Of a stretch of 64,000 bases of DNA, positions 53,887 to 63,847 are shown piece by piece. Under the pieces are notes generated by a model. That model did not search any database and was not told the DNA's origin. It saw only the letters and a list, made by a program, of their open reading frames with translations. Location: assembly GCF_022664455.2 (NCBI RefSeq), contig NZ_JAKRKC020000001.1, forward strand, positions 3,105,001-3,169,000, written 5' to 3'. Origin of the DNA: Actinomadura luzonensis (GTDB lineage Bacteria > Actinomycetota > Actinomycetes > Streptosporangiales > Streptosporangiaceae). Position 1 is the stretch's first letter, and each line of letters starts with the position of its first letter. The translations under genes and the position numbers were made by a program.

Positions 53887-54639
53887 TCAGGAGAGCGGGT
53901 GGCTGATCCAGACGTTCGGTTCCACGTACACGGCGTGGTCGTGTTCCGCCTGGCAGCGCACCGGGGTCAGCGCCCCCGGCACCTCCACGTCCCCGCTGCG
54001 GTCGAAGGCGAGACCGGTCCAGGAGCGCCACTCCGTGAGCGTGCCCGCCACCACCATCGACCGCGGCGCCACCTTGACGATCTTCCCGCCCGCCCGTACG
54101 TGCACCCGCAGCCAGGCGTCGTGCGGCAGGCCGTCGTCGCGGGTGCGCCAGGCGTACTCGGCCATGGGGGTGCGGGGCTCCAGGTGCTTGCGGTTGGGAC
54201 GGACCGGGGCGACCAGTTCGGCGAAGCCGAGGAGGGCGGCGCGGTCGCGCATGGCCGCCAGCATGATCGCGGACAGGCCCTTGCCCTGCTGGTCGCGGCG
54301 GACGCTGATCTCCAGCGCGGAGACGCCGTTCGGGCGCTGCCCGCGCTCGCGCGCCAGCCAGCCGAGCCGGATCACGCCGTCCCAGCCGTCGTCGGGCAGC
54401 TCGGCGGCCTCCGACCGGTACGGGATCATGCAGGCTCGCGCGACCGGCCGCCCCGGGTCGGTGTCGTCCTCGGCGACCAGCACGTACTCCGCGTACGTGG
54501 TGTCGGCGAAGGGGTAGAACAGGTCGGCCAGCGGGTCGTTGAACACGAACTCCGGCCACGTATGGTCCATCTGCCACACCGCCGGCGCGAGCTCGGGCCG
54601 CTCGGCGAGGGTCGTGATCGCAAGGCCCATGCCGATCAT
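53887..54639 (-). CDS. GNAT family N-acetyltransferase
   Basis: This acetyltransferase of about 250 residues has the acetyl-CoA motif SVRRDQQGKGLSAIMLAAMRDRA and the FAELVAPVRPNRKHLEP segment. It is longer than a simple GNAT, with a C-terminal extension (WRSWTGLAFDRSGDVEVPGALTPVR). Candidate starts are ATG 54639, ATG 54630 and an upstream GTG at 54678; none has a clear ribosome site. It is divergent from a DUF885 gene. Its substrate is unknown. Confidence 0.78.
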   Translation of the reverse strand: MIGMGLAITTLAERPELAPAVWQMDHTWPEFVFNDPLADLFYPFADTTYAEYVLVAEDDTDPGRPVARACMIPYRSEAAELPDDGWDGVIRLGWLARERGQRPNGVSALEISVRRDQQGKGLSAIMLAAMRDRAALLGFAELVAPVRPNRKHLEPRTPMAEYAWRTRDDGLPHDAWLRVHVRAGGKIVKVAPRSMVVAGTLTEWRSWTGLAFDRSGDVEVPGALTPVRCQAEHDHAVYVEPNVWISHPLS

Positions 54640-54718
54640 TGTCACACCACGCTGGACGGAAACGAGGGTGGTTTTCACCTCTTAATGCGATCTGTACGAC
54701 GTGCGCTACCGTCGGCCC

Positions 54719-56212
54719 ATGACAGAACTCAACCCCAGGCTGCGCGCGGTCGCCGACCTCATCGTGGCCGAGGCGCGCGAGAACGGCGGCAGGCACGAGT
54801 ACGACGGCCGCGTCCAGGACCTGTCGCCCGAGGGTGTGCGCGCCGGGCTGGCGCGGCTCGGCGAGGGCGCCGCGCCGGACGACGCGCACGACGCCGAACA
54901 CCTGCGGGTGTTCGAGGAGAGCTTGCGCTTCCAACTCGGGAAGCTGGAGCTGCACCGCAAGAACCCGCTGCTTCACCTGTCGAACCTCGAACTGGCCTGC
55001 TACGACCGCGACTACGCCCCGGAAGAGGAGCGGACGCGGGCCAAGGCCGCCCACCTCGCCCTCTGGCCGGACGCTGTGGACGCCGCGATCGCCTCGCTCG
55101 ACCAGGTCGCCGCCCCCGTGGCGCAGTCCCTGCTCGGCGCCGTCCAGGGCCTGTCGGCCGGCATCGGCGACCAGGCCGCGCTGGCCGCGCACGGCCGGCT
55201 CGTCGCCCACCTCGAACGCGCTGCGGCCGAAGGCGACCCCGACGCCTCCCTCGGCGGCGACGCGCTCAGCAAGCTCATGGGCACCGCCGAGGGCCTGCCC
55301 GTGGACCTGGGCCGGCTGGCCGAGCGCGCCGACGCCGAGCGCGACCGGCTCATGTCGCTGCTCGCCGAGGCCTGCGCCAAGCTGGGCCGCGCCGGGCAGC
55401 CGCCGCTGGAGGTCGCGCGCGAGCTGGTCAAGCAGCACCCCAGCGCGGACGAGGTCATCGAGGCGGCCCGGATCGGCACCGCCAAGGCGATCGCGTTCAC
55501 CAAGGAGAAGGACCTCGTCCCGTACCACGACGGCGAATGCCTGGTCGGCCCCGCGCCCGAGTCGCGCAGCTGGGCGATGGCGATGATGGCGTGGAACGCG
55601 CCCGGCGAGCCCGAGGGCCCGTCCTGGTACCACATCACCCCGCCGCACCCGTCCTGGCCGCAGCAGGAGCAGGAGGAGTGGCTGGAGGTCTTCAGCCACG
55701 CGACGCTGCCCGCGATCAACGTCCACGAGGTCGCGCCGGGGCACTTCTCCCACGGCCGGGCGCTGCGGCGGGCGCCGTCCGAGGTGCGCAGGCTGCTCAT
55801 GTCGAACGCGTTCATCGAGGGCTGGGCCCACTACGCCGAGGAGCTGTGCGTCGAGGAGGGCTTCGAGCCGGACGACCCGCGCTTCGAGATCGGCGTCTGG
55901 CTGGAGGCGCTCATCCGCGTCACCCGCCTCGCCTGCGCGATCGGCGTGCACACCGGGCAGATGACGGTCGAGGAGGGCGCGCGCCGCTTCGAGTCCGACA
56001 CGCACCTGCTCGGGCCGGCGGCGCTGTCGGAGGCCCGGCGGGCCACGTTCGACCCGACCTACGGCCGCTACACCTGGGGCAAGCTGCTCATCCTCGACCT
56101 GCGGGAACGGGCCCGCAAGGAGTGGGGCGCGGGCTTCACCCTCCAGCGCTTCCACAAGGAGCTCCTGCATCTCGGTTCGCCGCCCCTGGGCCTCATGGAG
56201 GCCATCCTGTAG
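54719..56212 (+). CDS. DUF885 family metallopeptidase-like protein
   Basis: This protein of about 497 residues has the DUF885 signature: NVHEVAPGHFSHGRAL (HExxxGH-type zinc site near residue 336) and EGWAHYAEELCVEEGF near residue 366, with the second metal-ligand Glu. An all-helical N-terminal region precedes it. There is no signal peptide, so a cytoplasmic zinc peptidase is the best guess. The family is little studied. The SDR gene starts 11 bp after it. Confidence 0.84.
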   Translation: MTELNPRLRAVADLIVAEARENGGRHEYDGRVQDLSPEGVRAGLARLGEGAAPDDAHDAEHLRVFEESLRFQLGKLELHRKNPLLHLSNLELACYDRDYAPEEERTRAKAAHLALWPDAVDAAIASLDQVAAPVAQSLLGAVQGLSAGIGDQAALAAHGRLVAHLERAAAEGDPDASLGGDALSKLMGTAEGLPVDLGRLAERADAERDRLMSLLAEACAKLGRAGQPPLEVARELVKQHPSADEVIEAARIGTAKAIAFTKEKDLVPYHDGECLVGPAPESRSWAMAMMAWNAPGEPEGPSWYHITPPHPSWPQQEQEEWLEVFSHATLPAINVHEVAPGHFSHGRALRRAPSEVRRLLMSNAFIEGWAHYAEELCVEEGFEPDDPRFEIGVWLEALIRVTRLACAIGVHTGQMTVEEGARRFESDTHLLGPAALSEARRATFDPTYGRYTWGKLLILDLRERARKEWGAGFTLQRFHKELLHLGSPPLGLMEAIL

Positions 56213-56222
56213 CGTCGGGCGG

Positions 56223-57188
56223 GTGCGGGAGCTCGCCGGCAAGGTGGCGGTGGTGACGGGCGCGGCCAGCGGGATCGGCCGGGCTCTGGCGCTGCGGTTC
56301 GCGGCCGAGGGCATGACGCTGATGCTGGCGGACGTGGATCACGGCGGGCTGGCGGAGACGGCCGCGTACGCGAGGGAAGCCGCCCGGTCATGGGCGGCTG
56401 CCCAGACGCCGGCGGCCGCCGACACGCGGGCGGCAGGCAGGCGTGGGTCTGCGGGTAGTGGGTCTGCGGGTAGCGGGCTCGCGGGTAGTGGGCTTGCGGG
56501 GTGGGCGGACGGTCGCGCGGCCGGTGAGGTGCGGACGCAGATCACCGACGTCTCCGACGCCGCCGCCGTGGCGCACCTGGCCGACCGTTGCTTCGGCGAG
56601 CTGGGCGCCGTCCACGTCCTGTGCAACAACGCGGGCGTCTACCAGGGCGGCCACATGTGGACGCGCACCGAGGAGGACTTCGCCTGGCTGCTCGGCGTCA
56701 ACCTGTGGGGCGTCCTGCACGGCATCCGGGCCTTCGTCCCGCGCATGATCGAGCAGGACGTGGAGGGGCACGTCGTCAACACGGTGTCCGTGGCCGGGCT
56801 GTCGGCCGCGCCCGGCTCCGGCGGGTACGCCGTCAGCAAGCACGCCGCCCTGGCCGCCTCCCTGGCCCTGGCCCAGGACCTGGCCGCCGCCGACGCCAAG
56901 CTCCGGGTGACCGCGCTCTGCCCCGGCGCGGTCCGTACCCGGATCGCCGACTCCGCCCGCGTCCGTCCGCCCACCCTGGCCACCACGCCCGGGCCGGACG
57001 AACTGGACGCCCGCGAGCACGTCAGCCGGCGGGCCGAGCGCGGCATCGACCCGGCCGAGGTCGCCGAGCTGGCGGTGGCGGCCATCCGCGAGGAGCGGTT
57101 CCTCGTGCTGACGGACGCGGCGCACGCCGCCCGCCTGCACCGCCAGTACGAGGTCCTGCTGCGCGGCGGCCTTCCGCTCCAGCGCTGA
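56223..57188 (+). CDS. Short-chain dehydrogenase with Gly/Ser/Ala-rich insertion
   Basis: The 321-residue SDR has [26 protein letters not shown], the catalytic Ser in [10 protein letters not shown] and YAVSK. Between the second strand and the DVSD segment it carries an extra region (about residues 56-92) with the simple repeat [16 protein letters not shown]. Classical SDRs have only a short loop there. The insertion is in frame and encoded by short DNA repeats. The substrate is unknown. Confidence 0.84.
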   Translation: MRELAGKVAVVTGAASGIGRALALRFAAEGMTLMLADVDHGGLAETAAYAREAARSWAAAQTPAAADTRAAGRRGSAGSGSAGSGLAGSGLAGWADGRAAGEVRTQITDVSDAAAVAHLADRCFGELGAVHVLCNNAGVYQGGHMWTRTEEDFAWLLGVNLWGVLHGIRAFVPRMIEQDVEGHVVNTVSVAGLSAAPGSGGYAVSKHAALAASLALAQDLAAADAKLRVTALCPGAVRTRIADSARVRPPTLATTPGPDELDAREHVSRRAERGIDPAEVAELAVAAIREERFLVLTDAAHAARLHRQYEVLLRGGLPLQR

Positions 57189-57234
57189 CCGGACGACTGA
57201 CGGCCACCGGGCCGCCGAGCCGGGCGGCCGGGCG

Positions 57235-58626
57235 TCAGGGTCGGTGGCGCCTCCGGTAGGCGCGCTGGCGGCAGGCGCGCGAGCAGTAGACGCGGGGGCG
57301 GCCCGACGGGGCGGGGTCGAGCGCGGCCCCACACTCCGCACAGGGCTCCGCACCGGACGACGGGCCGCCTCCCGTACCGGACTCCGGGCCCCCTCCGGCA
57401 CCGGACCCCAAGCCCGGCTTCGGGCTGGGCTCCGAGCCCGGCTTCGGGCTGGGCTCCGAGCCCGGCTTCGGGCTGGGCTCCGAGCCCGGCTTCGGGCTGG
57501 GCTCCGAGCCCGGCTTCGGGCTGGGCTCCGAGCCCGGCTTCGGGCTGGGCTCCGAGCCCGGCTTCGGGCTGGGCTCCGAGCCCGGCTTCGGGCTGGGCTC
57601 CGAGCCCGGCTTCGGGCTGGACTCGCGGCCCGACTCCGGGCCGGACTCCGCACCCGACTTCGCGAGTGGCTCGCGGCCCGACGACTTGGGGCTGGGCTCC
57701 CGGCCCGGCTGCGCGATGGGCTGTGTGCCGGTCTCCGGGGCCCGGCCTCCCTCGGATCCTTCCCGTGGCGTACCGGCCGCAGTTTCGTCACGGCTTTCGT
57801 AACGCTCGCGGATGAGGGCTTCGACGCCGTCGAGCAGGCGGCGCAGGCCGAACTCGAAGGAGTCCTCGGGGTGGTCCCAGCCGCCGGCCGTCCACAGGTG
57901 GGAGAGGGCGGGGTAGCGGTCGAGGCGCGCGTACAGGGAGTCGCGCCCGCCCCACCACTCCTCCTCGGACACGCCGCTGCGGCGCTCCTCGCGCTGCGTC
58001 TCGACCAGCAGCAGGGCCTCGGCGTCCACGAAGCGGCCGACCAGGCCGACGACCGCGATCACCTCGGACGGGGTGAGCGGGGTGCCGAGGAGCGTGCCGA
58101 GCATGTAGTCGTAGTGCGCCACGGCGTTGGGACCGGGCAGGTGGCGGGTGCCGCGTATCTCGGCGAGCCAGGGGTGCCGCTGCCGGATCGCCCACGCCTG
58201 CCGCGCGACGCCCTCCAGCCGTTCCCGCCATCCGACGCCCCCGCCGCCACCCCCACCCCCACCGCTGCCTCCGCCGACCCGCCCGTCGCCGCCCCCATCA
58301 CTGCCCCCACCGGTGCGCCCGTCGTGGCCGTCGTGGCCGTCGTGGGGGCGCCGGACGTCGGCGTGTTCGGCCAGGACCTCGTCGCGCATCAGGTCGACGA
58401 GGTGATCGCGGCTCGGCACGTGCCGGTAGAGCGACATGGTGGTGAAGCCGAGCCGGTCGGCGACCTTGCGCATCGACAGGCCCGCCAGCCCCTCGGCGTC
58501 GGCCAGCTCGACGGCGGCCCGGACGATCCGTCCCACGCTGAGGCCGGGGCGCGGCTCCCGCTCCTCCTCCTGCCGCCACAGCAGCTCGATCCCGCGATCG
58601 GGATCACCCCCCGGACGTCCCGCCAT
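57235..58626 (-). CDS. TetR regulator with repeat linker and C-terminal zinc ribbon
   Basis: The 463-residue protein has an N-terminal TetR helix-turn-helix ([20 protein letters not shown] and [19 protein letters not shown]). A Gly/Asp/Ser-rich insert lies at about 92-130, and a TetR C-terminal ligand domain runs to about 275. A 150-residue tail follows, with eight GSEPSPKP units and a terminal [22 protein letters not shown] zinc ribbon. The usual TetR length is near 200. The zinc ribbon may add DNA or protein binding. It is divergent from the beta-helix gene, and a long inverted repeat lies between them. Confidence 0.88.
   Translation of the reverse strand: MAGRPGGDPDRGIELLWRQEEEREPRPGLSVGRIVRAAVELADAEGLAGLSMRKVADRLGFTTMSLYRHVPSRDHLVDLMRDEVLAEHADVRRPHDGHDGHDGRTGGGSDGGGDGRVGGGSGGGGGGGGGVGWRERLEGVARQAWAIRQRHPWLAEIRGTRHLPGPNAVAHYDYMLGTLLGTPLTPSEVIAVVGLVGRFVDAEALLLVETQREERRSGVSEEEWWGGRDSLYARLDRYPALSHLWTAGGWDHPEDSFEFGLRRLLDGVEALIRERYESRDETAAGTPREGSEGGRAPETGTQPIAQPGREPSPKSSGREPLAKSGAESGPESGRESSPKPGSEPSPKPGSEPSPKPGSEPSPKPGSEPSPKPGSEPSPKPGSEPSPKPGSEPSPKPGSEPSPKPGLGSGAGGGPESGTGGGPSSGAEPCAECGAALDPAPSGRPRVYCSRACRQRAYRRRHRP
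57410..57621 (-). repeat. Eight-copy 24-bp tandem repeat (GSEPSPKP units)
   Basis: Copies begin at 57430 and every 24 bp to 57598, all identical except the final base of the last; a partial unit precedes them. Each copy encodes eight residues of the TetR tail. The unit length is a multiple of three, so gain or loss of copies keeps the frame. Near-perfect identity shows a very recent expansion. Confidence 0.92.
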
Positions 58627-58639
58627 TGCCGCCTCCCTT

Positions 58640-58673
58640 GTTTATGGTGTACTACTACGTGTACACCGTAAAC
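58640..58673. promoter_or_regulatory. TetR operator between the divergent genes
   Basis: GTTTATGGTGTAC (58640-58652) and GTACACCGTAAAC (58661-58673) form an inverted repeat with one mismatch and an 8-bp centre. It fills the short gap between the TetR-type and beta-helix genes and is a typical TetR binding site controlling both. Confidence 0.7.
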
Positions 58674-58689
58674 AGCAAAGGTGGTGGAG

Positions 58690-60387
58690 ATGTTCCACGT
58701 CCAGGTAGCTCCATGGGGTGACGACTCCGCTGACGGTTCCCCCGCGCACCCGTTCGCCACGCTCGGACGCGCGCTCGCGGCGGCCAGGCAGGCCCCGGGC
58801 CCGGCCGTCGTGTCGTTGCGCGGCGGGACGCACGTGCTGACCGAGCCGCTGCGGCTCACCGAGGCCGACTCCGGTCTCGTCCTCCAGGCCCACGCGTACG
58901 GCACCGCCGGCCAGGAGGCCCCGATGATCAGCGGCGGCCGGACGATCACCGGCTGGCGCGTGGCCGGCGGCGTCTGGACGGCCGACGTCGGCGACCTCGA
59001 CACCCGCCAGCTCTACGTGGACGGCCGCAGGGCCGCCCGCGCCTCGATCGACGCGCTGCCGGGCGCGGCCCGCGCGACCGACACCGGTTACGTCACCGAC
59101 GCCCGGCTCGCCTGGCAGAGCCCGCAGGACGTGGAGTTCGTCCACCGCGGCGTCTACCCCTGGTCCGAGGCACGCCTGAAGGTGGCCGGCGTGACCACCG
59201 ACGACGGCTCGACCATGATCACCATGGCCCGCCCCGCCTTCGACCGGGCGCTGGAGCTGTACAACTCGACGTGGGCCGGCACGACCCAGCGCGGCCCCGG
59301 CCTGCCCACCCGCATCGAGAACGACCCGAGCTTCCTGCGCGAGCCCGGCACCTGGGTGCTCGACCGCTCCCGCCCCGGCCGGCACGTCCTGCGTTACCTG
59401 CCGCGGCCGGGCGAGCACCCGGAGCGCACGGCGGTCGTCGCGCCCGCGCTGGAGCGGCTGGCCGGCGTCGAGGGCGCGCGGCAGGTGACGTTCCGAGGGC
59501 TGGTGTTCGCCGACGCCACCTGGCTGGGCCCCGAGCAGGGGTTCGTGCACTACCACGGCAGCGGCTACTACGAGGGCGGCGGCGTGGCGACGGCGGTGCT
59601 CGGCGAGGGGGCGTCCGTGACGTATCCCACCGCGTCCGTGACGATTCCCGCCTGCGTGGCGATCGACGACGCGGACGCGGTGGCGGTGGAAGGATGCCGG
59701 TTCACCCGACTGGGGGCCTCCGGGCTCAGCATCACCGGCGGCTCGGAGGTCGCGGTGCGCGGCTGCACGTTCGACACCCTGTCCGCCGGCGGCGTCGTGG
59801 TGACCGGCGGGCGCGACGTCGCGATCGAGGACAACCTGGTGCGCCACATCGGGCTCGACCACAGCGGCTCGCCCGGCATCGCCGTCACCGCCGCGCACGG
59901 CTGCCTGATCGCCCACAACGAGGTCACCGACGTGCCGCACTGCGGCATCGTCGTCGGGCCGGGAAGGGGCGCCCAGATCCTGCGCAACCGCACCGCCGAC
60001 ACCATGCGCGTGCTGGCCGACGGCGGCGGCGTCTACCTGAGCGGGGTGCAGGGCGGCTCGTTCGAGGACGGGGCGGTGGTGCGGGGCAACGTCATCGAGG
60101 ACACGCGGACGCCGTACAACTTCGGCCTCTACCTCGACTACGGCGCGGCGTGGGCGACGGTGACGGAGAACGTCGTCGTGCGCGCGGACAACACCGCGGT
60201 GCTGCACGTCGGGCCGCCGCTGGAGCACGTGGTGTTCCGCGGCAACATCTGGGACGCCGACCCGCTGGGCCACGACAGCCCGCCGGACGGGGTCACGTAC
60301 GAGGACAACCGCACCATCAAGGACGCGAGCGAGCTGGCCGCCGCCACCGCCGCCATCCGCGCGCGGGCAGGCCGCCGCCGCTCCTGA
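58690..60387 (+). CDS. Right-handed parallel beta-helix protein
   Basis: This protein of about 565 residues has an N-terminal WGDDSADGSPAHPFATLGRAL segment typical of glycan-active beta-helix proteins. A long run of beta-helix coils follows (VEGCRFTRLGASGLSITGG, VRGCTFDTLSAGGVVVTGG, IEDNLVRHIG, IAHNEVTDVPHCGIVVG). Such folds are common in polysaccharide lyases and epimerases. No signal peptide is seen at the ATG at 58690. It is probably repressed by the divergent TetR protein. The enzymatic activity is inferred only from the fold. Confidence 0.82.
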   Translation: MFHVQVAPWGDDSADGSPAHPFATLGRALAAARQAPGPAVVSLRGGTHVLTEPLRLTEADSGLVLQAHAYGTAGQEAPMISGGRTITGWRVAGGVWTADVGDLDTRQLYVDGRRAARASIDALPGAARATDTGYVTDARLAWQSPQDVEFVHRGVYPWSEARLKVAGVTTDDGSTMITMARPAFDRALELYNSTWAGTTQRGPGLPTRIENDPSFLREPGTWVLDRSRPGRHVLRYLPRPGEHPERTAVVAPALERLAGVEGARQVTFRGLVFADATWLGPEQGFVHYHGSGYYEGGGVATAVLGEGASVTYPTASVTIPACVAIDDADAVAVEGCRFTRLGASGLSITGGSEVAVRGCTFDTLSAGGVVVTGGRDVAIEDNLVRHIGLDHSGSPGIAVTAAHGCLIAHNEVTDVPHCGIVVGPGRGAQILRNRTADTMRVLADGGGVYLSGVQGGSFEDGAVVRGNVIEDTRTPYNFGLYLDYGAAWATVTENVVVRADNTAVLHVGPPLEHVVFRGNIWDADPLGHDSPPDGVTYEDNRTIKDASELAAATAAIRARAGRRRS

Positions 60388-60390
60388 GCA

Positions 60391-61371
60391 TCACCAGTGC
60401 CGCTCGTGCGTCAGGACCCGGACCACCTCCCCGTCGCGCCGCACCAGCAGCCGCACGCAGTCGCCCGGCAGCACGTCCTTGTAGATCCCCGGCTCCACCG
60501 CGAACGCCTCCGCCCACTCCGACCGCCCGTCGTGCAGCGCGATGAACCGGGCCCGCCGCTCGGCGTCGTACCAGCGCTTGACCACGTGCCCGATGACCTC
60601 CCGCCGCCGGGGCGCGCCCGCGGCGGGCCCGGCGGGCTCGACGGCGGCCCCCCGCCAGCCGCTGCCCGTGAAGATCCACTCATGCCCCGAGGCCGGCGGG
60701 ACGGTCTCCGCGACCTCCCGCCCGCTCGCCGTGAGCAGGAACCCCCGCCCGCCCAGCAGCAGGCTCCCGCCCGCCACGAACGACACCATCGTCGCGATGC
60801 CGCCCAGCCACGACACCCCCGCCCGGGCGACGGTGGCGAACCACGGGACGACGAGCGCGACCGCCAGCACCACCGGCACGATCATGCTGGGCCACCGCCG
60901 CCGGGCCAGCCCCAGGTCGATCGCGTGCCGCTGGACGAGGGGCAGGAAGTCGCCCTCCAGCGCGGCCCCGTCCGGCATGAGGGCGACGACGCGCAGCTCG
61001 CCCGCGCCCGCCATGCGCTCGCGCACCCGGTCCAGCGCCCACCGCTGGTACGCCGCCGGCGGCTCCCCGGGGCCGTCCGCCGGGGAGGGGCCGGGGCCGT
61101 CCGTGAGGGAGGGGCCGGGGCCGTCCGTGAGGGAGAGCAGGTCGCCGTCCACCCGCGCCCGCCCCAGCTCGGCCAGCTCGAACAGCGTCGTGTGGAACAC
61201 CTCCTGCGCCCGCATCCCGCGCAGCAGCTCGGCCACCGCCTGCGGGACCGGCCGCCCGGGGCCGGCGGGCGCGGGGGACCCGGCAGGCCGCTCCCGGCCG
61301 GCCACCCCGAGGGCGACCGCCAGGATGGCGGCCCAGAGAGCCCAGGCGGCCGCCGGCCAGACAAGATCCAT
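60391..61371 (-). CDS. Uncharacterised membrane protein
   Basis: The 326-residue protein has an N-terminal hydrophobic segment (AAAWALWAAILAVALGVAG) and two central ones (MIVPVVLAVALVVPWFATVA and WLGGIATMVSFVAGGSLLLGG). A soluble C-terminal domain follows (WIFTGSGWRG, VVKRWYDAERRARFIALHDG, GIYKDVLPGDCVRLLVRRDGEVV). A repeat SLTDGPGP occurs twice near residue 85, from a 24-bp DNA repeat. The pattern resembles DUF2207-like proteins, but I cannot name it with confidence. Confidence 0.72.
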   Translation of the reverse strand: MDLVWPAAAWALWAAILAVALGVAGRERPAGSPAPAGPGRPVPQAVAELLRGMRAQEVFHTTLFELAELGRARVDGDLLSLTDGPGPSLTDGPGPSPADGPGEPPAAYQRWALDRVRERMAGAGELRVVALMPDGAALEGDFLPLVQRHAIDLGLARRRWPSMIVPVVLAVALVVPWFATVARAGVSWLGGIATMVSFVAGGSLLLGGRGFLLTASGREVAETVPPASGHEWIFTGSGWRGAAVEPAGPAAGAPRRREVIGHVVKRWYDAERRARFIALHDGRSEWAEAFAVEPGIYKDVLPGDCVRLLVRRDGEVVRVLTHERHW

Positions 61372-61468
61372 CGTTCTGTGTTAGCACGAGAGGCGGCGGC
61401 AGGCCAGGCGTAATACCCGGGGCCGATAGACTGGACTCACCGCACGTCGCCTTTGGGGGGTTCTCTCG

Positions 61469-63016
61469 GTGTCAGAATTCGACACGGTGCTGGTGGTCGA
61501 CTTCGGCGCACAGTACGCGCAGCTCATCGCCAGGCGGGTGCGCGAGTGCCACGTCTACTCCGAGATCGTCCCCTCGACGATGCCCGTCGAGGAGATGATG
61601 GCCAAGAACCCCAAGGCCATCATCCTGTCCGGCGGTCCCTCGTCCGTCTACGCCGAGGGCGCGCCGCCGGTGCCGCACGGGCTGTTCTCCACCGGCGTGC
61701 CCACGTTCGGCATCTGTTACGGCTTCCAGGCGATGGCGCAGGCGCTCGGCGGCACGGTCGCCCGCACCGGCGTGGCCGAGTACGGCGGCACCTCGCTCGA
61801 CGTGCTGGACGAGGGCGTCATCTTCGCCGGGCTGCCGGCCAGCCAGAAGGTCTGGATGTCCCACGGCGACAGCGTCTCGGCCGCCCCCGAGGGCTTCACG
61901 GTCACCGCCTCCACGGGCGAGACCCCGGTCGCGGCCTTCGAGCACCCCGGCCGCGGCCTGTACGGCGTGCAGTTCCACCCCGAGGTGCTGCACTCCGAGC
62001 ACGGCCAGGCGGTGCTCAAGCACTTCCTCGACGCGGCCGGCTGCCGGCCGAGCTGGACGATGCTCAACATCGTCGAGGAGTCCGTCGAGACCGTCCGCCG
62101 CCAGGTGGGCGAGGGCCGGGCGATCTGCGCGCTGTCCGGCGGGGTCGACTCCGCGGTGGCCGCGGCGATCGTGCAGCGGGCCATCGGCGACCGGCTGACC
62201 TGCGTCTTCGTCGACCACGGCCTGCTGCGCAAGGGCGAGGCCGAGCAGGTGGAGCGCGACTTCGTCGCCGCCACCGGGGTCAAGCTGCGGGTGGTCGACG
62301 CGGCCGAGCGGTTCCTCAAGGCGCTGGAGGGCGTCACCGACCCCGAGGAGAAGCGCAAGATCATCGGGCGTGAGTTCATCCGCGTCTTCGAGGACGAGCA
62401 GCGCGCCATCATGGCCGACGGCCCGGTCGACTTCCTCGTGCAGGGCACGCTCTACCCCGACGTCGTCGAGTCGGGCGGCGGCACCGGCACCGCCAACATC
62501 AAGTCCCACCACAACGTCGGCGGCCTGCCGGAGGATCTGCAGTTCACGCTGGTGGAGCCGCTGCGGGCGCTGTTCAAGGACGAGGTGCGCCGGGCCGGCG
62601 AGGAGCTGGGCCTGCCCGCCGCGATGGTGTGGCGGCAGCCGTTCCCCGGTCCGGGGCTCGGCATCCGCATCGTCGGCGAGGTCACCCGCGAGCGCCTGGA
62701 GATCCTGCGCGAGGCCGACGCGATCGCCCGCGAGGAGCTGTCGCGCGCCGGCCTCGACCGGCAGATCTGGCAGTGCCCGGTGGTGCTGCTGGCCGACGTC
62801 CGCTCGGTCGGCGTGCAGGGCGACGGCCGCACCTACGGCCACCCGGTGGTGCTGCGGCCGGTCACCTCCGAAGACGCGATGACCGCCGACTGGTCGCGCG
62901 TCCCGTACGACGTGCTCTCCCGCATCTCCACCCGCATCACGAACGAGGTCCGCGAGATCAACCGCGTCGTCCTCGACGTGACGAGCAAGCCCCCGGGCAC
63001 CATCGAGTGGGAGTGA
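61469..63016 (+). CDS. guaA: GMP synthase (glutamine-hydrolysing)
   Basis: GuaA converts XMP to GMP using ATP and glutamine. The 515-residue enzyme has a class I glutaminase domain with catalytic Cys in [16 protein letters not shown] and His in [12 protein letters not shown]. The ATP pyrophosphatase P-loop is [16 protein letters not shown], and a C-terminal dimerisation domain ends KPPGTIEWE. It starts with GTG. A TAGACT hexamer (61427-61432) lies 36 nt before the start, as at guaB. It completes the guaB/guaA pair in this window. Confidence 0.97.
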   Translation: MSEFDTVLVVDFGAQYAQLIARRVRECHVYSEIVPSTMPVEEMMAKNPKAIILSGGPSSVYAEGAPPVPHGLFSTGVPTFGICYGFQAMAQALGGTVARTGVAEYGGTSLDVLDEGVIFAGLPASQKVWMSHGDSVSAAPEGFTVTASTGETPVAAFEHPGRGLYGVQFHPEVLHSEHGQAVLKHFLDAAGCRPSWTMLNIVEESVETVRRQVGEGRAICALSGGVDSAVAAAIVQRAIGDRLTCVFVDHGLLRKGEAEQVERDFVAATGVKLRVVDAAERFLKALEGVTDPEEKRKIIGREFIRVFEDEQRAIMADGPVDFLVQGTLYPDVVESGGGTGTANIKSHHNVGGLPEDLQFTLVEPLRALFKDEVRRAGEELGLPAAMVWRQPFPGPGLGIRIVGEVTRERLEILREADAIAREELSRAGLDRQIWQCPVVLLADVRSVGVQGDGRTYGHPVVLRPVTSEDAMTADWSRVPYDVLSRISTRITNEVREINRVVLDVTSKPPGTIEWE

Positions 63017-63026
63017 CCCGGGCGGC

Positions 63027-63548
63027 CTAGGCAAGGGCGAGGGCGAGCAGGACGAGCGCCGAGCCGCCCATCACCAGGGCGTGCCGGACGTTCTGCAGCC
63101 CCGGCATCACCCAGGACGGGAAGCCGCTCTCGGCCGCCCGCAGCAGCGCCCGCACGTCGATCCTGGCCAGCTCGGGGTCGCCCTTGCGGGCGAAGGCGGC
63201 CTCCACCGACCTGGCGGCGGTGAGCTGGCTGTAGAGGATCACCAGGTTGCCGGCCAGCACGACCGGCTGGAGCGCCCACGACAGGGTGCCGCCCAGGGGG
63301 CTGCCGGTCAGGTTGAGCACCGCGAGCGCGGTCATGACCAGGGCGACCGCGACGGGCACGGCGCTCTCGTGGCCGCTCGCGTCGAAGCGCATCCCGTTGT
63401 CGGCGAGGACGCCGGGGGAGACGCCCTGACGCCGCAGCTCCGCGTGGGCCGCGTCGGTGGCCCGGGGCCCGTAGCGGTGCCGGACCAGCGGGATCGACAC
63501 GAACGAGAGAGCGACGAGGAGCTGCAGCACGGCGGCGAACGTCATCAT
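63027..63548 (-). CDS. Small integral membrane protein
   Basis: The 173-residue protein has about four hydrophobic segments, near residues 3-20, 62-82, 90-108 and 150-172, with a polar loop RHRYGPRATDAAHAELRRQGVSPGVLADNG. I do not recognise the family beyond hypothetical membrane proteins of actinobacteria. It is convergent with guaA, with only 10 bp between stop codons. Function unknown. Confidence 0.72.
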   Translation of the reverse strand: MMTFAAVLQLLVALSFVSIPLVRHRYGPRATDAAHAELRRQGVSPGVLADNGMRFDASGHESAVPVAVALVMTALAVLNLTGSPLGGTLSWALQPVVLAGNLVILYSQLTAARSVEAAFARKGDPELARIDVRALLRAAESGFPSWVMPGLQNVRHALVMGGSALVLLALALA

Positions 63549-63847
63549 GGCGGGTTCTCCTTCAGTAAGGCGGGCGGTCGTCCTGACGAGGAAGACGATG
63601 CCGGGCGGCCCTGACCGCGCGCTGCCAGGCCGCTGTCACGGCCCCGGGCCGCCGCTGACAGCGAACGAACGTGAGAAGGAGTCTCGTTCGAGCAAAATCG
63701 ATCAGCCCCCGTACGCATATCCGTGAGAATGGGGGGAAGAGAAGCTGGCTCTGCGCCAACTCCGCAACCAGGTTGGTGACGGGACGCCTGAGGCGCCGTC
63801 CGGTGCGTAAGGCATCTGGCGCGGGCGGGAAGGAAGAAACGCCTGTA
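63549..63847. promoter_or_regulatory. Control region before the response regulator
   Basis: This gap of about 300 bp holds a bulged hairpin CGAACGTGAGA/TCTCGTTCG (63666-63690). Further right are CCCCC (63706-63710) and GGGGGG (63731-63736), which could pair around an AT-richer centre. No tRNA or small protein is evident. A GAAGGAAG sequence lies before the response-regulator ATG. Specific promoter boxes could not be fixed. Confidence 0.35.

Noticed and set aside
57410-57621. CRISPR-like array
   Set aside because: Units are contiguous 24-bp copies without spacers and lie in frame inside a coding sequence, so this is a protein repeat.
57244-58671. Plus-strand 475-residue frame of Arg/Leu/Ala repeats opposite the TetR gene
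   Set aside because: It is the antisense reading of the 24-bp repeat and flanks; the TetR and zinc-ribbon motifs are on the minus strand.
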